Shown here: piece after piece, positions 37,314-47,370 of the stretch
Layout of the letters: each line of letters begins with the position of its first letter
Position numbering within the stretch: position 1 is the stretch's first letter
Source: an uncultured Thermoguttaceae bacterium
Lineage (GTDB): Bacteria > Planctomycetota > Planctomycetia > Pirellulales > Thermoguttaceae
NCBI GenBank assembly: GCA_938084835.1
Contig: CALKER010000007.1
Coordinates: forward strand, 248,001 to 312,000
DNA: 64,000 nt
Direction of reading: 5' to 3'
Notes under the pieces: model-generated
Seen by the model: only the letters and a program-made list of their open reading frames with translations
Database searches by the model: none
What the model was told of the DNA's origin: nothing
Program-made: the position numbers and the translations under genes

Positions 37314-37541
37314 CAACGCAGCTCACCACTTCTGCCACTGCATGCTAGGATCGAAAATCTCCGGTACCGCTCTTCCGGCCTCAACAGCGAGATTAACCCG
37401 TGGTGATCCCCACGCGCGTCGTATCTCCCGCTGCAGTCCGTGGGGCTCGAGCCTAACGAACTACCGCGTCCTTCGGGAATCCGGCTCCCTGGGAACACCA
37501 TTTCCCCAGGTGGTTCCCGGGTTGGAAGACCAATGAGGCGG

Positions 37542-38213
37542 TCAGGAGGCTTTGCCCGTTTTGCGCCAGGAAAGCGTCCAATGACGATCGCTTGACTGGA
37601 AGACAGCCTCCGCCGGAATACCCACTTGGGCTGCTAAGGCGGACACTTCATCCACGGTTAAGGAAGCATGGAAGGAGTCGGCAAACATCCGCTGCTGTGC
37701 CGGCGTAGCATCCGGAGCATAAAGTTTCACTAAAGCCTCCACGGTCGACTCATCCGGCGGACGAAACAGATCCCGGAAAAACAGGAGACCTCCCGGGGCA
37801 AGAATTCGATATGCCTCGGCTAAGGCTTGAACCGGATCGGCTAAGTGATGCAAAAGGCTATTGGAGACCACCGTAGCAAACCGGCTCGATGGCAAAGGCA
37901 GACGCTTGGCATCGGCGCGGCAAGGGAAAATCCGATGACCTAAGCCTTCTCTTTGCACATGGGCCCAACCTATCCGTAGCATCCAGCGAGCCAAATCAAT
38001 TGCTAAGATCCGGCAGGAAGGAAACTCCCGGCACATCAGTATGGGAATTTGCAAAGTGCCTGCGCCCAAGTCAACAATCCATCCCAGCTGGGGACCTGCC
38101 GCAAGAAGATCGGCCACGAAGGCCTGATTGGCCAGCGAGTGGTCCATCGTGTCGTAGGCGAGGGCTTCCTCGGCGGTATCCATGGCCTCCGCCTCTAGGA
38201 CGCGGGGAATCAT
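37542..38213 (-). CDS. Class I SAM-dependent methyltransferase
   Basis: A 223-residue protein with a good ribosome binding site (GGGAGG seven bases before ATG). Motif I is IVDLGAGTLQIP, motif II RILAIDLARWML, and later motifs are RLPLPSSRFATVVSNSLLHH and AYRILAPGGLLFFRDLFRP (Methyltransf_11-like). The C-terminal ~55 residues contain an FHASLTVDEVSALAAQVGIP helical region. The substrate is unknown. It lies between a Gfo/Idh/MocA oxidoreductase gene and a sugar isomerase gene on the same strand, so it might modify a sugar or quinone-like small molecule (weak inference). Confidence 0.82.
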   Translation of the reverse strand: MIPRVLEAEAMDTAEEALAYDTMDHSLANQAFVADLLAAGPQLGWIVDLGAGTLQIPILMCREFPSCRILAIDLARWMLRIGWAHVQREGLGHRIFPCRADAKRLPLPSSRFATVVSNSLLHHLADPVQALAEAYRILAPGGLLFFRDLFRPPDESTVEALVKLYAPDATPAQQRMFADSFHASLTVDEVSALAAQVGIPAEAVFQSSDRHWTLSWRKTGKAS

Positions 38214-38390
38214 AACAATCCTCCCTCGTCGCCATCGTGCGCGGCTTATCGTAGCCTTGCCAGTCGAGTCGTATCTAATGGGGCGCGAAGGAAATAACCT
38301 GCCCAGGCGGCGGCGATGCCAAAACCCTGCCGAGAGTTTTTGCCGCCGGGCCAGCGCGACCGCAACCAGCGGGAGATCCAGCCACCCCTT

Positions 38391-39503
38391 TTAGTGGCGC
38401 TCCCGCACGAAGTTCCCAACCCCGGATTGCCGCACGGACAACTGCGGATCCCCGGTCAAGGGAAGGCGAACCGGAACGCCGGTTTCTGCAGAGAGATAGA
38501 TCGCCAAAATCACCTCCACGGATCGCCGGCCCTCGTGGCCATCAATAAGCGGCCTGCCGCCGGTTTCTATGGCGCGAAGCACATCGGCAAATTGCCGGGC
38601 ATGACCGTGATGGCCGATGGCAGCCGGATCCGCTGCACCACCACTGCCACTTGTTCGCTCGGCCATTTTACGCTGAATTTCTTGATCTTCGGGCTCCGGC
38701 TCGGCGAACTGCCAAAAGACGACGTCTTCCTCTTCCATGATGGCCGAACCCTTTGTCCCGTGAATTTCAATCCGCTTTTTGTGCCCCGGATAGGAGGCAG
38801 TGGTGGCCTCGATTGTCCCTAAGGCGCCATTGGCAAAACGGAGGGTGGCCACAACCACATCTTCCACAGCTATTCGTTCGTGGCCCAGGAGTGCGAAATC
38901 GGCGCGAACCTCCGCCACCGGTCCCATGAACCACAGGAGCAAGTCCACACTATGTATGGCCTGATTCATCAAGGCTCCGCCCCCGTCCAGCTCCCACGTG
39001 CCGCGCCACGCACCACTGTCGTAATATTGTTGGGTGCGCCACCACTTGACGTAAGCATCACCAAGCACCAGGCGGCCGAAACGATTTTGATCGACCGCCC
39101 CTTTGAAAAGCCGACCCACATCGTGAAATCGAGACGGGAAGATTGTGGACAAAACAACCCCTGCTTCCTCGCACGCGCGAATGATAGCGTCACAGCGCTG
39201 CAAGGTAATCTCGAGGGGCTTTTCCACGATGACGTGCTTACCGGCCTGTGCGGCGGCCACCGCCGGCTCCATATGAGCCCCACTTGGAGTGGCTACGGTT
39301 ACCACCTCCACCCGGGGATCCGCCAGGAAAGCCTCCAAACTGTGGTAGGGCTTACACCCCGTTTCTGCAGCCAGCCGGTCGGCTGCCTCAGGTACAGTAT
39401 CAAAGCAGGCTACCAGTTCCGCGCCCGGCACATCGGCTATGGCCCTGGCATGAAACTTGGAAATCAACCCACACCCAATGATTCCAAATCCAACGGTCAT
39501 CAT
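38391..39503 (-). CDS. Gfo/Idh/MocA family NAD(P)-dependent oxidoreductase (cytoplasmic)
   Basis: A 370-residue two-domain oxidoreductase. Two adjacent ATGs follow AAGGAGAGAA; the second at 39500 has the better spacing. The N-terminal Rossmann motif is FGIIGCGLISKFHARAI. The family signature is VVTVATPSGAHMEPAVAAAQ, followed by HVIVEKPLEITL with the catalytic-region EKP lysine. The C-terminal alpha/beta domain contains GGGALMNQAIHSVDLLLWFM, with the conserved His in the active site. No signal peptide is present. It probably oxidises a sugar or cyclitol and likely cooperates with the downstream isomerase. Confidence 0.9.
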   Translation of the reverse strand: MMTVGFGIIGCGLISKFHARAIADVPGAELVACFDTVPEAADRLAAETGCKPYHSLEAFLADPRVEVVTVATPSGAHMEPAVAAAQAGKHVIVEKPLEITLQRCDAIIRACEEAGVVLSTIFPSRFHDVGRLFKGAVDQNRFGRLVLGDAYVKWWRTQQYYDSGAWRGTWELDGGGALMNQAIHSVDLLLWFMGPVAEVRADFALLGHERIAVEDVVVATLRFANGALGTIEATTASYPGHKKRIEIHGTKGSAIMEEEDVVFWQFAEPEPEDQEIQRKMAERTSGSGGAADPAAIGHHGHARQFADVLRAIETGGRPLIDGHEGRRSVEVILAIYLSAETGVPVRLPLTGDPQLSVRQSGVGNFVRERH

Positions 39504-40187
39504 TTCTCTCCTTCTTGCCTCGGACTCCCTCGTTGATACGGTTCGTCGAGCTAATCAGCTGATAGTAATTCTCTTGCCAGCTCAAGCCTTTAAGCCCGTC
39601 CTCGAAATTTGCGGCATCTTAGTGCGAAAGCCTCAGCGGCCTCTTGGGGGATACCCCATATCTCTCACTCAGGCCACGCCTCCAGCACGGCTGCAAGTAT
39701 CTGTGCCCAAGCAGCTAGCCCTAAGCTTGGGCGGCGTGATCCTGAAAATCCGCATCTCTCGCGTCGTTAACACCGGATCCCGGCCATTTGGCCCTTTCGC
39801 TCCTCCTTGCCTTGGTGGGCCCCTCTTGCTGGGGATTATACAGAGCCACGTCTTCTTCACAAAGATGGTGAAGGCATTCCCAGCGAGAATATAGGAACAC
39901 TGATCAGCTTGCCCGCAGAGCGTGTGACCTCCGTCTCACCGAGCACCAAAGCCGAAAAAGCTTCGGGCACCTTTTTGATTGCAGGGAAAAAGCCGCCAGC
40001 CTATGATCAGAGGCATCTGACGCTGTGCAAGATACCAAGTTGTTCTATAATCCAAGCCGAGAACCACCTCAATGCACGCCACAGAATTGAATCCGACACA
40101 GGACCGTTCAGGGTCTATCAAGAAGCTGGTGAGTAAGTTGCATGGCCTCAGCGACGGCAACTTCCAAGCCCTTAGGGGAGAAAAAAG
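39504..40187. other. 684-bp gap between divergent oxidoreductase genes
   Basis: It must hold promoters for both genes. No gene, RNA or strong repeat was recognised. Confidence 0.5.
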
Positions 40188-41546
40188 ATGAGCCCTCAAA
40201 AGTCCGCCCAAAAACTCGAGGTTGGCTCCCGCCGGCAGTTTCTGAAGACAACAGGAGCCTTAGCAGCCACCACCCCGTTGGTGGCCGGAGTCGTGCCCGC
40301 AGTTCATGCCCAGCACGACAGCACGATACAGCTGGCCCTAATTGGTTGTGGGGGTCGCGGCACCGGCGCTGTAGCCGACGCCTTCAGCACCTCCGGTGCT
40401 CCGGTCAAGCTGGTGGCTATGGCGGACCTATTCGCCGATCGACTCAATGCCAGCTACGGGGCCCTTTCCCGTAATTACCCCGATCGGGTGGATGTTCCGC
40501 CGGAGCGACGATTCGTGGGCTTCGATGCTTACAAGCATGCCATGGATTGTCTTCGGCCAGGCAGTGTGGCCATCTTGGCTACCCATGCTGTGTTTCGACC
40601 GCGCCACTTTGCCTACGCGGTGGAGAAAGGTCTCCATGTATTTATGGAAAAATCGTTTGCTGTGGATGCCCCGGCGACCCGCCGCTTTGTACAGATAGCG
40701 GAAGAGTCGGAGAAAAAGAATCTCAAAGTGGGTGTGGGCCTTATGTGGCGACATTCCAAAGCGCGGCAGGCGGTGATCGAGCGAATCCACGAGGGCGCTA
40801 TTGGCGACCTTACCATGCTGCGGATCTATCGCATGCACGGCCCGGTGCACCTTCGTCCCCGCCCCCCGCGCATGAGCCTCATCGAATTCCAAATTCGCGC
40901 GGCCAACTGCTTTGCATGGGTATCTGGGGGAGTATTCGTGGATTACCACATCCACAACATTGACGTTGCCTGCTGGGCCAAGGGATCGTGGCCGGTGGAA
41001 GTGCACGGTTTAGGGGGCCGCTGCTGGCCGGAAGCCGGCAGCCAGTTCGACAATTACGCCCTTGAATACACCTTCGCCGATGGAACCAAGTTGTTCGTTT
41101 ACTCGCGCTATGTACCTAACTGCTACAGCACGTATTCCGATTATGCGCACGGGACGAAAGGCTCGGCAGTGATTATGACCAGTCTCGCCGCTCCGGAACC
41201 ACGCATTTACAAGAGCCATCGGATGGTCCCCGAAGAACTTGTGTGGAAATATCCGGAACCGGACTGCAATCCCTATCATGCCGAGTGGCAAATTCTGTGG
41301 GATGCTATCCGCAATGATTTGCCCCACAATGAAGCTCGCCGTGCTGCCGACGCTAACATGGCAGCCCTTATGGGCCGCATGGCCACCCACACGGGTCAGT
41401 TGGTTACTTGGGAAGAGGCCTGGAAGTCCGACTTCCAATTTGTGCCCGATGTCGACGCGTTAACCTTCGACACGCCGCCGCCTGTTCCTGAAGGACCGGA
41501 TGGCGAATACCAACCCCCGCGACCAGGTCTGAGCAAGGAATATTAG
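40188..41546 (+). CDS. Gfo/Idh/MocA family oxidoreductase with Tat signal (exported)
   Basis: A 452-residue protein preceded by GGGGAGAAAA. The N-terminus has a twin-arginine signal, SRRQFLKTTGALAATTPLV (residues ~14-32), followed by an AHA/VHAQ-type cleavage region, so the folded enzyme is exported with its cofactor. The Rossmann motif is LALIGCGGRGTGAVADAF, and HVFMEKSFAVDAPATR replaces the usual EKP with EKS. The C-terminal domain includes WVSGGVFVDYHIHNIDVACW with the conserved HNID. Periplasmic Gfo/Idh proteins of this length are strongly expanded in Planctomycetes. The substrate is unknown. Confidence 0.9.
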   Translation: MSPQKSAQKLEVGSRRQFLKTTGALAATTPLVAGVVPAVHAQHDSTIQLALIGCGGRGTGAVADAFSTSGAPVKLVAMADLFADRLNASYGALSRNYPDRVDVPPERRFVGFDAYKHAMDCLRPGSVAILATHAVFRPRHFAYAVEKGLHVFMEKSFAVDAPATRRFVQIAEESEKKNLKVGVGLMWRHSKARQAVIERIHEGAIGDLTMLRIYRMHGPVHLRPRPPRMSLIEFQIRAANCFAWVSGGVFVDYHIHNIDVACWAKGSWPVEVHGLGGRCWPEAGSQFDNYALEYTFADGTKLFVYSRYVPNCYSTYSDYAHGTKGSAVIMTSLAAPEPRIYKSHRMVPEELVWKYPEPDCNPYHAEWQILWDAIRNDLPHNEARRAADANMAALMGRMATHTGQLVTWEEAWKSDFQFVPDVDALTFDTPPPVPEGPDGEYQPPRPGLSKEY

Positions 41547-41927
41547 AAAACCTCCGGCACAGTGCCCTGAGTGGTAAGCCACCCACCAGTCGAACTATCC
41601 CTGGCTGACGCCCGGGAAGCGAAAACCACCGAAAGCGGTGTATTTCCGCTAGCAGACCAGCGCGAGTAGCGGCACAGCGGGCGGGCTAAGCTACCCACTT
41701 CCCGCCTCAGGGCTTAGGGAATTTGCGATTTTAAGCCGAAGATCCTGTTTGCCCGAGGTATCCGATGATTGGTTTAGCGGTGATTAAGCCAGTGGAATCT
41801 TGCAGGGGAAGACCGGGGAGCTTCTTGTGGGAAAAACGAGATCAAACGAGTCAAACAACGAGCCGGGGCTGGCTGGGGTCACTGCGCCGGCAAGATGAGT
41901 GCTGCCGAATCAGCCCTGTCAACATGT
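41547..41927. other. 381-bp gap between convergent genes
   Basis: Nothing recognisable was seen apart from short GC-rich palindromic stretches. Confidence 0.45.
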
Positions 41928-44900
41928 TCAGCCTGTATCGGCCAGGCTGGCCGGCTTTTCCCTCAGGCGGTGATGGCGCTGTCTTCTGACCCCACCCCGT
42001 CCGGACAGTACCTGGGCAAGATAGCGACCGGTAATGGAGTGGGGACAAGCGGCAATCTCTTCTGGGGTGCCCACGGCTACCACCTGTCCGCCTTCCTCAG
42101 CCGCCCCGGGGCCCAAATCGATGATGTAATCAGCCACCGCCATCATATGCAGGCTGTGCTCCACCACAATCAGCGAGTGCCCAAGCCCAAGCAGTTTACG
42201 GAAGCATTCGCACAACTTGGCCACGTCAGCCTCGTGCAAGCCGGTGGTGGGTTCGTCTAGGATAAAAAGTGTGCGGGATCTTTTGGCCGCCGACAGATAC
42301 GCCGCCAACTTCAGCCGCTGCGACTCTCCTCCGGACAAAGTGGTGGCAGGCTGACCCAAGCGAATATAGTCAAGGCCAACGCCCACAAGTTGCTGGAGGC
42401 CAGCCTGAATTTTGTGGAAGCCGTGGAAAAACTGATACGCCTCGGCCACGGTCATTTCTAGCACTTCGGCAATGTTCCGCTCCCGAAAAGTAACCTCGAG
42501 GATCTCCGGCCGATAACGCTTTCCTTGACAGTCAGGGCAGGTGACATAAACGTCGGCCAAAAACTGCATCGGCACCTGGATGCTTCCCTCCCCCTGGCAG
42601 GTGGGGCAACGCCCGGCTTCCACGTTACCGCTGAAATGTCCCGGGCCAAAACCTCGAATCCGGGCTTCTGGGGTCTCCGCAAAAAGCTTCCGAATTTCGT
42701 CGAAAATCTTTAAATAAGTGACAGGATTGGACCGGGGAGTGCGGCCGATGGGCGATTGGTCCACGAGGATCACATCTTCGATGTGCCCCGCGCCGACCAG
42801 GCTGTCATACGGATGGGGTTTGGGCGCGGACTTGCTTAAAGACCGGCAGAGGGCAGGATAGAGCGTATCCTGAACCAGAGTACTCTTGCCAGAACCGCTG
42901 ACGCCCGTGACCAAGCACAACACGTGCAGGGGAAACTCGACAGTGATGTTTTTCAGATTGTTTCCCCGAGCTCCCACCAGGCGAATCCACCCGCCCGGCG
43001 GTCTGCGACCCGAAGCGGGAATAGCCGGCCGGCGCCGCCCCGAAAGCCATTGGCCCGTTGGGCTTCCCTGGGCCTGGCAAAGGGCTTGGGGTGACCCCTG
43101 AAATACAACCTGACCGCCCTTTTCGCCTGCCCCCGGACCTATCTCGATAACTAGGTCGGCAGACATAATTACCGACGGATCATGTTCCACCACTACCACC
43201 GTATTGCCCAGGTCTCGCAGGCGACGGATCGCCTGGATAAGCTGCCCAATATCCCGAGGGTGAAGACCGATCGATGGTTCGTCGAGCACGTAGAGCATGT
43301 TGACCAAACTGGCCCCCAAGGCAGCTGTGAGAGCCACACGCCGCCACTCACCACCGCTTAACGTTCGTAGGGGCCGATCCAGCGTGAGATAACCTAATCC
43401 CACCGCGGCCAAATACTCCAAGCGGGAAATGATCTGCTGACAAATCGCCTTTGCTACCTGCTTCTCCCATTCGGAAAGCTGCAGTTGACGAAAAAATCGA
43501 AGCGCCTCGGTTACCGTCATCGCCGAAATGTCGGCGATATTCTTCCCGCCGATCTGAAAAGCCAATACCTCCTGACGAAAACGTTTGCCCCCGCAGGTGG
43601 GACAAGGCCTATAACTCCGCCACCGGCTAAGGAAAATCCGATATTGGACCTTGTACTTTTTGCGCTCCAACCAGGCGAAGAAATCTTTCAGCCCCCACAC
43701 ATCCCGCTCGGGGATACCGGTCATCAACAGCTCGATATGCTGCGGCTCCAACTGGGCAAAAGGAACGTCCACTGGTAGACCGTACTCGTCGGCGACCTCC
43801 AGGAGCTCCTCCAAAAGGACCTGAAAGTGCGGGTAATTCCAAGGAGCGATGGCTCCATCGCGAATCGATTTTTGCTTGTCAGGAACGATCAAATCCCAAT
43901 CGATATCTACCACGTCGCCGAAGCCCTCGCACTGGGAACAAGCACCCAGCGGATGATTGAAGCTAAAAAGTCGCGGTTCAGAAGTGGGGAAGTCAAGTCC
44001 ACAGCCACCACACCGCATTCGATCACTGAAACGGAAGCGGGCAAAAAACCGTCCCTGTATCGTGCTTATTGGTGCCGGCGGTAACTCCCAACCCGCGAGC
44101 GTGGCCGGCCGGTCGCGTTCTGACGACTGAGGGTAACCATCGCTCGCCGAGGCCTTCTTCGTCAACTCAAGGGCCCCAAGGACCTGCCCATCGAGATGAT
44201 CCCTCTGAAAAATCTCCGACGCAAAAGCCTCAGCCTCATCTAGCCCCTGGCCAAGCTCCACAAAGACTTCGCAACTTCCTTCCCCTCGATCGAAGGCTAA
44301 TTCCAGCGAATCGCGGAGTCGCTTCCGGGTGGCCTGCCCCGTGACCAGCCGGTCCACCACAACAAAAGCGCTCATGCCACCTCGCGATTTTCCGTCCTTG
44401 GTAGCCGTCCGCACCTTTTGGAGATGCTGATAAATCTGGCTTTCCTCGCTACCGGAGATGTCCACAAGCTCTCCCATCGTCAAAATCCGCACGAATCCTT
44501 GTTCCCGCAACCGAGGCAGCTCCATCATGAGCGAGGGAAGATCCGTTACGGGGAGAGCAAAACTAATAAGGATGCGCTTACCCTCCGGCAAAGCCGAAAG
44601 TACAGCAGCCACCGAATGAGGTTGATATGCGTGAACAACCCGGCGGCAGCTCGGGCAAACCGGCCGCGCTATCTTCGCAAACAAAAGACGCAGATAATCT
44701 CCGATTTCTGTGGCAGTGCCCACCGTGGAGCGATTGGACCGGATCGATTGCCTGCCGGTCACCGCTATGGCCGGACAGATTCCCTCAATAGCATCCGCCG
44801 CCGGACGTTCCAGCCGTTGCAGAAACTGCCGGGTGTAAGCAGAAAAGCTTTCGATATACCGTCTTTGGCCCTCCGCGTAGAGGGTGTCAAGGGCTAGACT

Positions 44901-45041
44901 ACTCTTACCGCTCCCGCTCACCCCACAGACGACAACAAGCCGCCCATGGGGGATATCAATATCTATTCCCTTGAGGTTATGAACGCGTACACCGCGCAAA
45001 GAGATAACCGATTGTTCTGCCACTGGTGTCGCCTCGATCAC
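41928..45041 (-). CDS. uvrA: UvrA-family ATPase (excinuclease ABC subunit A, divergent)
   Basis: A 1037-residue tandem ABC ATPase, longer than E. coli UvrA (940). Walker A motifs are GVSGSGKSS (40-48) and, in the second half, GVSGSGKST. Signature motifs are LSGGEWRRVALT and LSGGESQRLKLA. Walker B motifs are LYVLDEPSIGLHPRD and LFILDEPTTGLHEAD. Zinc cysteine sets are visible as CPSC, CGGCG/CSQC, CPTCGG and CPTCQG...CPDCQG. UvrA finds bulky DNA lesions and loads UvrB. Compared with canonical UvrA, the first signature (EWRRVALTAALGASL instead of ESQRIRLATQIGSGL) and the segment AVTGRQSIRSNRSTVGT are divergent. It could be a paralog rather than the sole UvrA. The start is a GTG. Confidence 0.88.
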   Translation of the reverse strand: MIEATPVAEQSVISLRGVRVHNLKGIDIDIPHGRLVVVCGVSGSGKSSLALDTLYAEGQRRYIESFSAYTRQFLQRLERPAADAIEGICPAIAVTGRQSIRSNRSTVGTATEIGDYLRLLFAKIARPVCPSCRRVVHAYQPHSVAAVLSALPEGKRILISFALPVTDLPSLMMELPRLREQGFVRILTMGELVDISGSEESQIYQHLQKVRTATKDGKSRGGMSAFVVVDRLVTGQATRKRLRDSLELAFDRGEGSCEVFVELGQGLDEAEAFASEIFQRDHLDGQVLGALELTKKASASDGYPQSSERDRPATLAGWELPPAPISTIQGRFFARFRFSDRMRCGGCGLDFPTSEPRLFSFNHPLGACSQCEGFGDVVDIDWDLIVPDKQKSIRDGAIAPWNYPHFQVLLEELLEVADEYGLPVDVPFAQLEPQHIELLMTGIPERDVWGLKDFFAWLERKKYKVQYRIFLSRWRSYRPCPTCGGKRFRQEVLAFQIGGKNIADISAMTVTEALRFFRQLQLSEWEKQVAKAICQQIISRLEYLAAVGLGYLTLDRPLRTLSGGEWRRVALTAALGASLVNMLYVLDEPSIGLHPRDIGQLIQAIRRLRDLGNTVVVVEHDPSVIMSADLVIEIGPGAGEKGGQVVFQGSPQALCQAQGSPTGQWLSGRRRPAIPASGRRPPGGWIRLVGARGNNLKNITVEFPLHVLCLVTGVSGSGKSTLVQDTLYPALCRSLSKSAPKPHPYDSLVGAGHIEDVILVDQSPIGRTPRSNPVTYLKIFDEIRKLFAETPEARIRGFGPGHFSGNVEAGRCPTCQGEGSIQVPMQFLADVYVTCPDCQGKRYRPEILEVTFRERNIAEVLEMTVAEAYQFFHGFHKIQAGLQQLVGVGLDYIRLGQPATTLSGGESQRLKLAAYLSAAKRSRTLFILDEPTTGLHEADVAKLCECFRKLLGLGHSLIVVEHSLHMMAVADYIIDLGPGAAEEGGQVVAVGTPEEIAACPHSITGRYLAQVLSGRGGVRRQRHHRLREKPASLADTG

Positions 45042-45802
45042 TTCCCCACTTTAGACTGAAAAATGGATTGCCCGGGAAGGAGGACTCGGGGACCGGCAGG
45101 CCCTTCCCTCAAAACCCTTCCGGGCCGAGTAATCCGCAGGGCAACTTAGGACCAACGTGGGCAAATTGTGTCAATTATATCTCGGCTATATCTTGGCATC
45201 GGGATCGAACCTGGGACCTTGCAATCCTTAGCTTTCTGGTAACCACCCACCCTGGAGGTCGCGGATGGCTTGCCACCTGGTAGGTGTTATCCATTACGCG
45301 TTTGGCTAATAACCATTCGGCGTTTGGGATCGGGTTAATCATCCCTTGGAGTGCAGCCGGGGGGGGCCCTCTGCCTCCCCGAAAAGCATTATCCGCAAGG
45401 GTAAAAAGCTCCGGTTTCATTTCGCAATCTCGCTGCACAAAAATGACGCCACGCGAAAATACGCAGTACGAAAAAGCCGATACAAATCTCTCCTCCGACG
45501 AAACCCCCCTTAAGTGGGGGCCATGCCCCTCGCGGAGATTGTTGATAATCTTACGGAACGAATTTGGTATCGCCAAAAAAGTCGCGTCTCTTGGTTCGGG
45601 TCCTGTTGAGAAGGTGCTGACCGCCGCCGAGTTCCCGGCGAACTTTGGCTCCAACATCGGGGTAACACGGCACAACGTTGGGTCAACGAGAAACACCACC
45701 TTTTTTATAAACACCCGATCCGGTTGGAACTTTCGGCATTTAGCCTACTTGCATGTCTTCCGTTTACGAATGGGACACCTTTGATAAGTGGACGAATAAG
45801 CT
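45042..45802. other. 761-bp gap between divergent genes
   Basis: It contains a minus-strand sequence resembling a tRNA T-loop (GGTTCGATCCC near 45207-45217) without a foldable tRNA around it. Overlapping ORFs of 166 and 179 codons on opposite strands are not supported. No other element was seen. Confidence 0.5.
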
Positions 45803-47161
45803 ATGCAGCCAGTAATTAGGCATCCCCCACTTTGGCGGACGGAGCGCGAGTTGGGTCCCCAGCTCCGAAGCGGAACCGCGGGCGTTACGGCCTGGAGCCT
45901 TGTCGCCGGTTGGGCCGTCGGGGCGATTGTGGTGGCTATGCCCCTCGATCCTGCCGCCTGCGGGAAGGCGGCCGAGTGGTTCGTCTCGCCGAAGGGCTCC
46001 CCGTCGGGCACGGGGACCAAACAGGACCCGTGGGATATCACCTCCGCCCTTGAGGGGCGACAACCCATTCGTCCCGGGGACACCGTTTGGCTTGCCAGTG
46101 GAATTTATCGTCACCCGGATCGCACTATCCGGTCGCCTGGTTTTGTGGTGCGGCTCCAAGGCACGCCAGAACAGCCTATCCATATCCGCCCCGTCCCGGG
46201 GGAACGTGTGACAATCGACGGAGGGCTCACCGTCGAATCGCCCGCCAACTATCTGTGGATTTGGGAGCTAGAAATTCTGGTGTCCGAGAACTTCACTTTA
46301 CCGCGTCGGCTGGAGGAGCCGGGGTCGCATCCTCAAAGTTATGGCCGGCCATGGGGCGGGCTCAATATCTATGCCGGCCAAGGGTGCAAATATATCCACC
46401 TGGTCATTCACGCCAATGCGCAAGGGGTCAGCTTCTGGCGAGGTGCGACCGACAGCGAACTTTACGGCTGCATCATTTATGACAACGGTTGGGATGCTCC
46501 CGATCGCGGGCATGGGCATGCCGTTTACACCCAAAACGAACTTGGTGTAAAAACCATTGCCGACTGTATTATGACCGGCGGCTTCGGCCATACGATGCAC
46601 GCCTATGGCTCGCCCCGCGCATTCGTCCACAATTATTTAATCGAGGGAAATGTGGCGTACCATGCCGGCCGTTTCCTGGTTGGCGGTGAAGGACCAGCCA
46701 AGGGCATTCGCGTGCTGCGCAATTTTTTGTATCGCGTCAATATGCAGATCGGCTACACGGCCCCAGAAAACGAGGATTGCGAGGTCCGGGATAATGTGGT
46801 CGTCGAGGGGACGTTAAATATCATCCGCTTTAAGCATGCGGTAAGCGAAAACAACTTTGTTCTTCTCCCGGGAAGCCCCCGACCAATGGACCGACCTTCA
46901 CTTGTGGAACTACGGCCCAGCAAATACGATCCGAATCGGGCTCATCTTGTGATTTATAACTGGCAAAAGGCCGCCACAGTGGATGTGGACTTTCGCCCGT
47001 GGTTAAACGCGGAAGAAAGCTTCGAGCTAAAGGATCCGCGAGACTTTTTCGGCCCAGCAGTCTTTACTGGCAAAGTCGCCAAGGGACCAACAGCCATCCC
47101 CGTAGCCGGCGAGTTCGCCGCGTTTGTCGTAAAACGACTGCAAAAAACCGGCCACAAATGA
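45803..47161 (+). CDS. Secreted right-handed beta-helix protein (chondroitinase-B / PL6-like)
   Basis: A 452-residue protein with an N-terminal hydrophobic segment (about residues 28-48) and then EWFVSPKGSPSGTGTKQDPW. This and DTVWLASGIYRHP and VRLQGTPEQPIHIRPVPGE match the start of parallel beta-helix proteins related to polysaccharide lyase family 6. Turns of the helix continue through NVAYHAGRFLVGGEGPAKG. The C-terminal ~90 residues look like a separate beta domain. The active-site Lys/Arg of PL6 enzymes could not be placed with confidence, so lyase activity is inferred from fold and context. It shares a locus with a heparinase II/III-like gene and an aldo/keto reductase, pointing to uronate-glycan degradation. 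Confidence 0.75.
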   Translation: MQPVIRHPPLWRTERELGPQLRSGTAGVTAWSLVAGWAVGAIVVAMPLDPAACGKAAEWFVSPKGSPSGTGTKQDPWDITSALEGRQPIRPGDTVWLASGIYRHPDRTIRSPGFVVRLQGTPEQPIHIRPVPGERVTIDGGLTVESPANYLWIWELEILVSENFTLPRRLEEPGSHPQSYGRPWGGLNIYAGQGCKYIHLVIHANAQGVSFWRGATDSELYGCIIYDNGWDAPDRGHGHAVYTQNELGVKTIADCIMTGGFGHTMHAYGSPRAFVHNYLIEGNVAYHAGRFLVGGEGPAKGIRVLRNFLYRVNMQIGYTAPENEDCEVRDNVVVEGTLNIIRFKHAVSENNFVLLPGSPRPMDRPSLVELRPSKYDPNRAHLVIYNWQKAATVDVDFRPWLNAEESFELKDPRDFFGPAVFTGKVAKGPTAIPVAGEFAAFVVKRLQKTGHK

Positions 47162-47370
47162 AGCCAACGGCTTTTTCCCCGCTACCTTCTCGGGGCAGTC
47201 TGCGGAAGGCAAGGTGCCTTGCTAAAGGGAAATGGATTTACGGTAGTGTTTTTGCCTTTTATGGCAGATATAATTGAGCCTGTGGGAAACAGGCCGCGGG
47301 TGCAAGAGATCCCTCCAGCGGCACTGTCATTCCTGGGCGTAAAAACCTCACTTGGTGCGGGAGAACTGCC

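Noticed and set aside
45190-45290. tRNA T-loop-like GGTTCGATCCC on the minus strand
   Set aside because: The T-stem does not pair beyond two bases and no acceptor, D or anticodon arm can be folded around it.
45175-45784. Overlapping ORFs of 179 (minus) and 166 (plus) codons
   Set aside because: They are on opposite strands of the same stretch, neither has a ribosome binding site or a protein-like pattern.
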